Origin: SAR202 cluster bacterium
GTDB taxonomy: Bacteria; Chloroflexota; Dehalococcoidia; UBA3495
Length of the DNA stretch: 5,611 bases
Assembly (NCBI GenBank): GCA_009392075.1
Contig: VFHG01000207.1
Location: forward strand, 1-5,611
Direction of reading: 5' to 3'
Part shown: positions 5,302-5,611 of the stretch, piece by piece
Numbering within the stretch: position 1 is the first letter of the stretch
How the letters are laid out: each line of letters starts with the position of its first letter
The notes under the pieces: model-generated
Seen by the model: the letters and a program-made list of their open reading frames with translations, nothing else
Databases searched by the model: none
Told to the model about the DNA's origin: nothing
Position numbers and translations under genes: made by a program

Positions 5302-5611
5302 TCAGAGCCCATGCAGCGGGAAAATCTGCTGCCGAATGGCCCCAACCGTTTCTTCTAGGTGCCTTCTAACATCCACTTTGATGTTGGATGGGACCTCCGG
5401 ACTTAGCTCATCCCGCAGCCTGCCGGCGCCGTGTTCCTGGGCGAAGCCCATCGGCAGTTGGTCGGGCCAGTCGGTCTCCAGCATCACTCCATAGGCCAGG
5501 GTCCAGGCCCGGGCGACGGCGTTGACGTCATAGCCGCCCCCGCCCAGCGCCAGCCAGGGTAAGCCCAAACCCGCCAATTGCCCCACCGCCTCGATGTAAC
5601 CCTCCGTTGTC
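5302..5611 (-). CDS. AcuC-like / class I histone deacetylase-family protein, C-terminal part (runs off right edge)
   Basis: About 102 C-terminal residues are visible, entering from the right edge and stopping at TGA (5304-5302). The segment begins TTEGYIEAVGQLAGLGLPWL, then ALGGGGYDVNAVARAWTLAYG. The GGGGY motif with its tyrosine, followed by NxARxWT, is the hallmark of the C-terminal active-site region of zinc-dependent deacetylases (class I HDAC, AcuC, acetylpolyamine amidohydrolase), where the Tyr stabilises the transition state. The best match from memory is bacterial AcuC, which in Bacillus removes acetyl groups from acetyl-CoA synthetase. The zinc ligands and catalytic His pair would lie beyond the window. 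The same-strand lyase-family gene starts about 100 bases downstream and may be co-transcribed. The fold assignment is firm; the substrate cannot be told. Confidence 0.88.
   Translation of the reverse strand, partial: TTEGYIEAVGQLAGLGLPWLALGGGGYDVNAVARAWTLAYGVMLETDWPDQLPMGFAQEHGAGRLRDELSPEVPSNIKVDVRRHLEETVGAIRQQIFPLHGL

Overview
The window looks like chromosomal DNA of a member of the Chloroflexota, most likely a Dehalococcoidia/SAR202-type lineage known mainly from metagenomes. This is inferred from four things: moderately GC-rich DNA, a MerR-type HspR regulator heading the grpE-dnaK heat-shock genes, a histone-deacetylase-like protein beside an isocitrate lyase/PEP mutase-family gene, and a small zinc-ribbon protein of a type I associate with that phylum. 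No marker here settles the taxonomy. I see no rRNA, tRNA, CRISPR array or transposase.

Layout. (1) Bases 1-107, minus strand: the first 35 codons of a small zinc-ribbon protein, reading off the left edge. (2) 108-332: a divergent intergenic region with a near-consensus sigma-70 promoter pointing right (216-244), a 12-bp palindrome touching its -35 box, and a 26-bp palindrome in the predicted 5' leader. (3) 333-3526, plus strand: hspR, grpE and dnaK, closely spaced and in the same direction, a classic chaperone operon without dnaJ or hrcA. (4) 3527-3810: an AT-rich stretch with small inverted repeats after dnaK and an extended -10 promoter. (5) 3811-4149: a 112-residue protein I do not recognise. 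(6) 4172-4208: a strong bidirectional intrinsic terminator where plus- and minus-strand genes converge. (7) 4245-5199, minus strand: an isocitrate lyase/PEP mutase-family gene broken into two reading frames by one extra base. (8) 5259-5290: an apparent copy of a short dispersed 'GTCATT..CGAG..GAATCTCG' repeat. (9) 5302-5611, minus strand: the C-terminal end of an AcuC/class I histone-deacetylase-like protein, reading in from the right edge.

How the genes work together. DnaK folds client proteins using ATP and GrpE is its nucleotide-exchange factor. HspR-family proteins repress such operons and in other bacteria use DnaK as co-repressor, so the three genes probably form a self-limiting heat-shock circuit. 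No canonical HspR operator (HAIR) or CIRCE element is visible. The perfect palindrome between the predicted transcription start and the hspR start codon is the best candidate for a lineage-specific control site. The minus-strand deacetylase-like and lyase-family genes may be co-transcribed and look unrelated to the heat-shock operon.

I found no clear new multi-gene system. The items most worth following up are the hspR leader palindromes, the orphan gene with its own promoter and terminator, and the frameshifted lyase-family gene with its non-canonical active-site loop.
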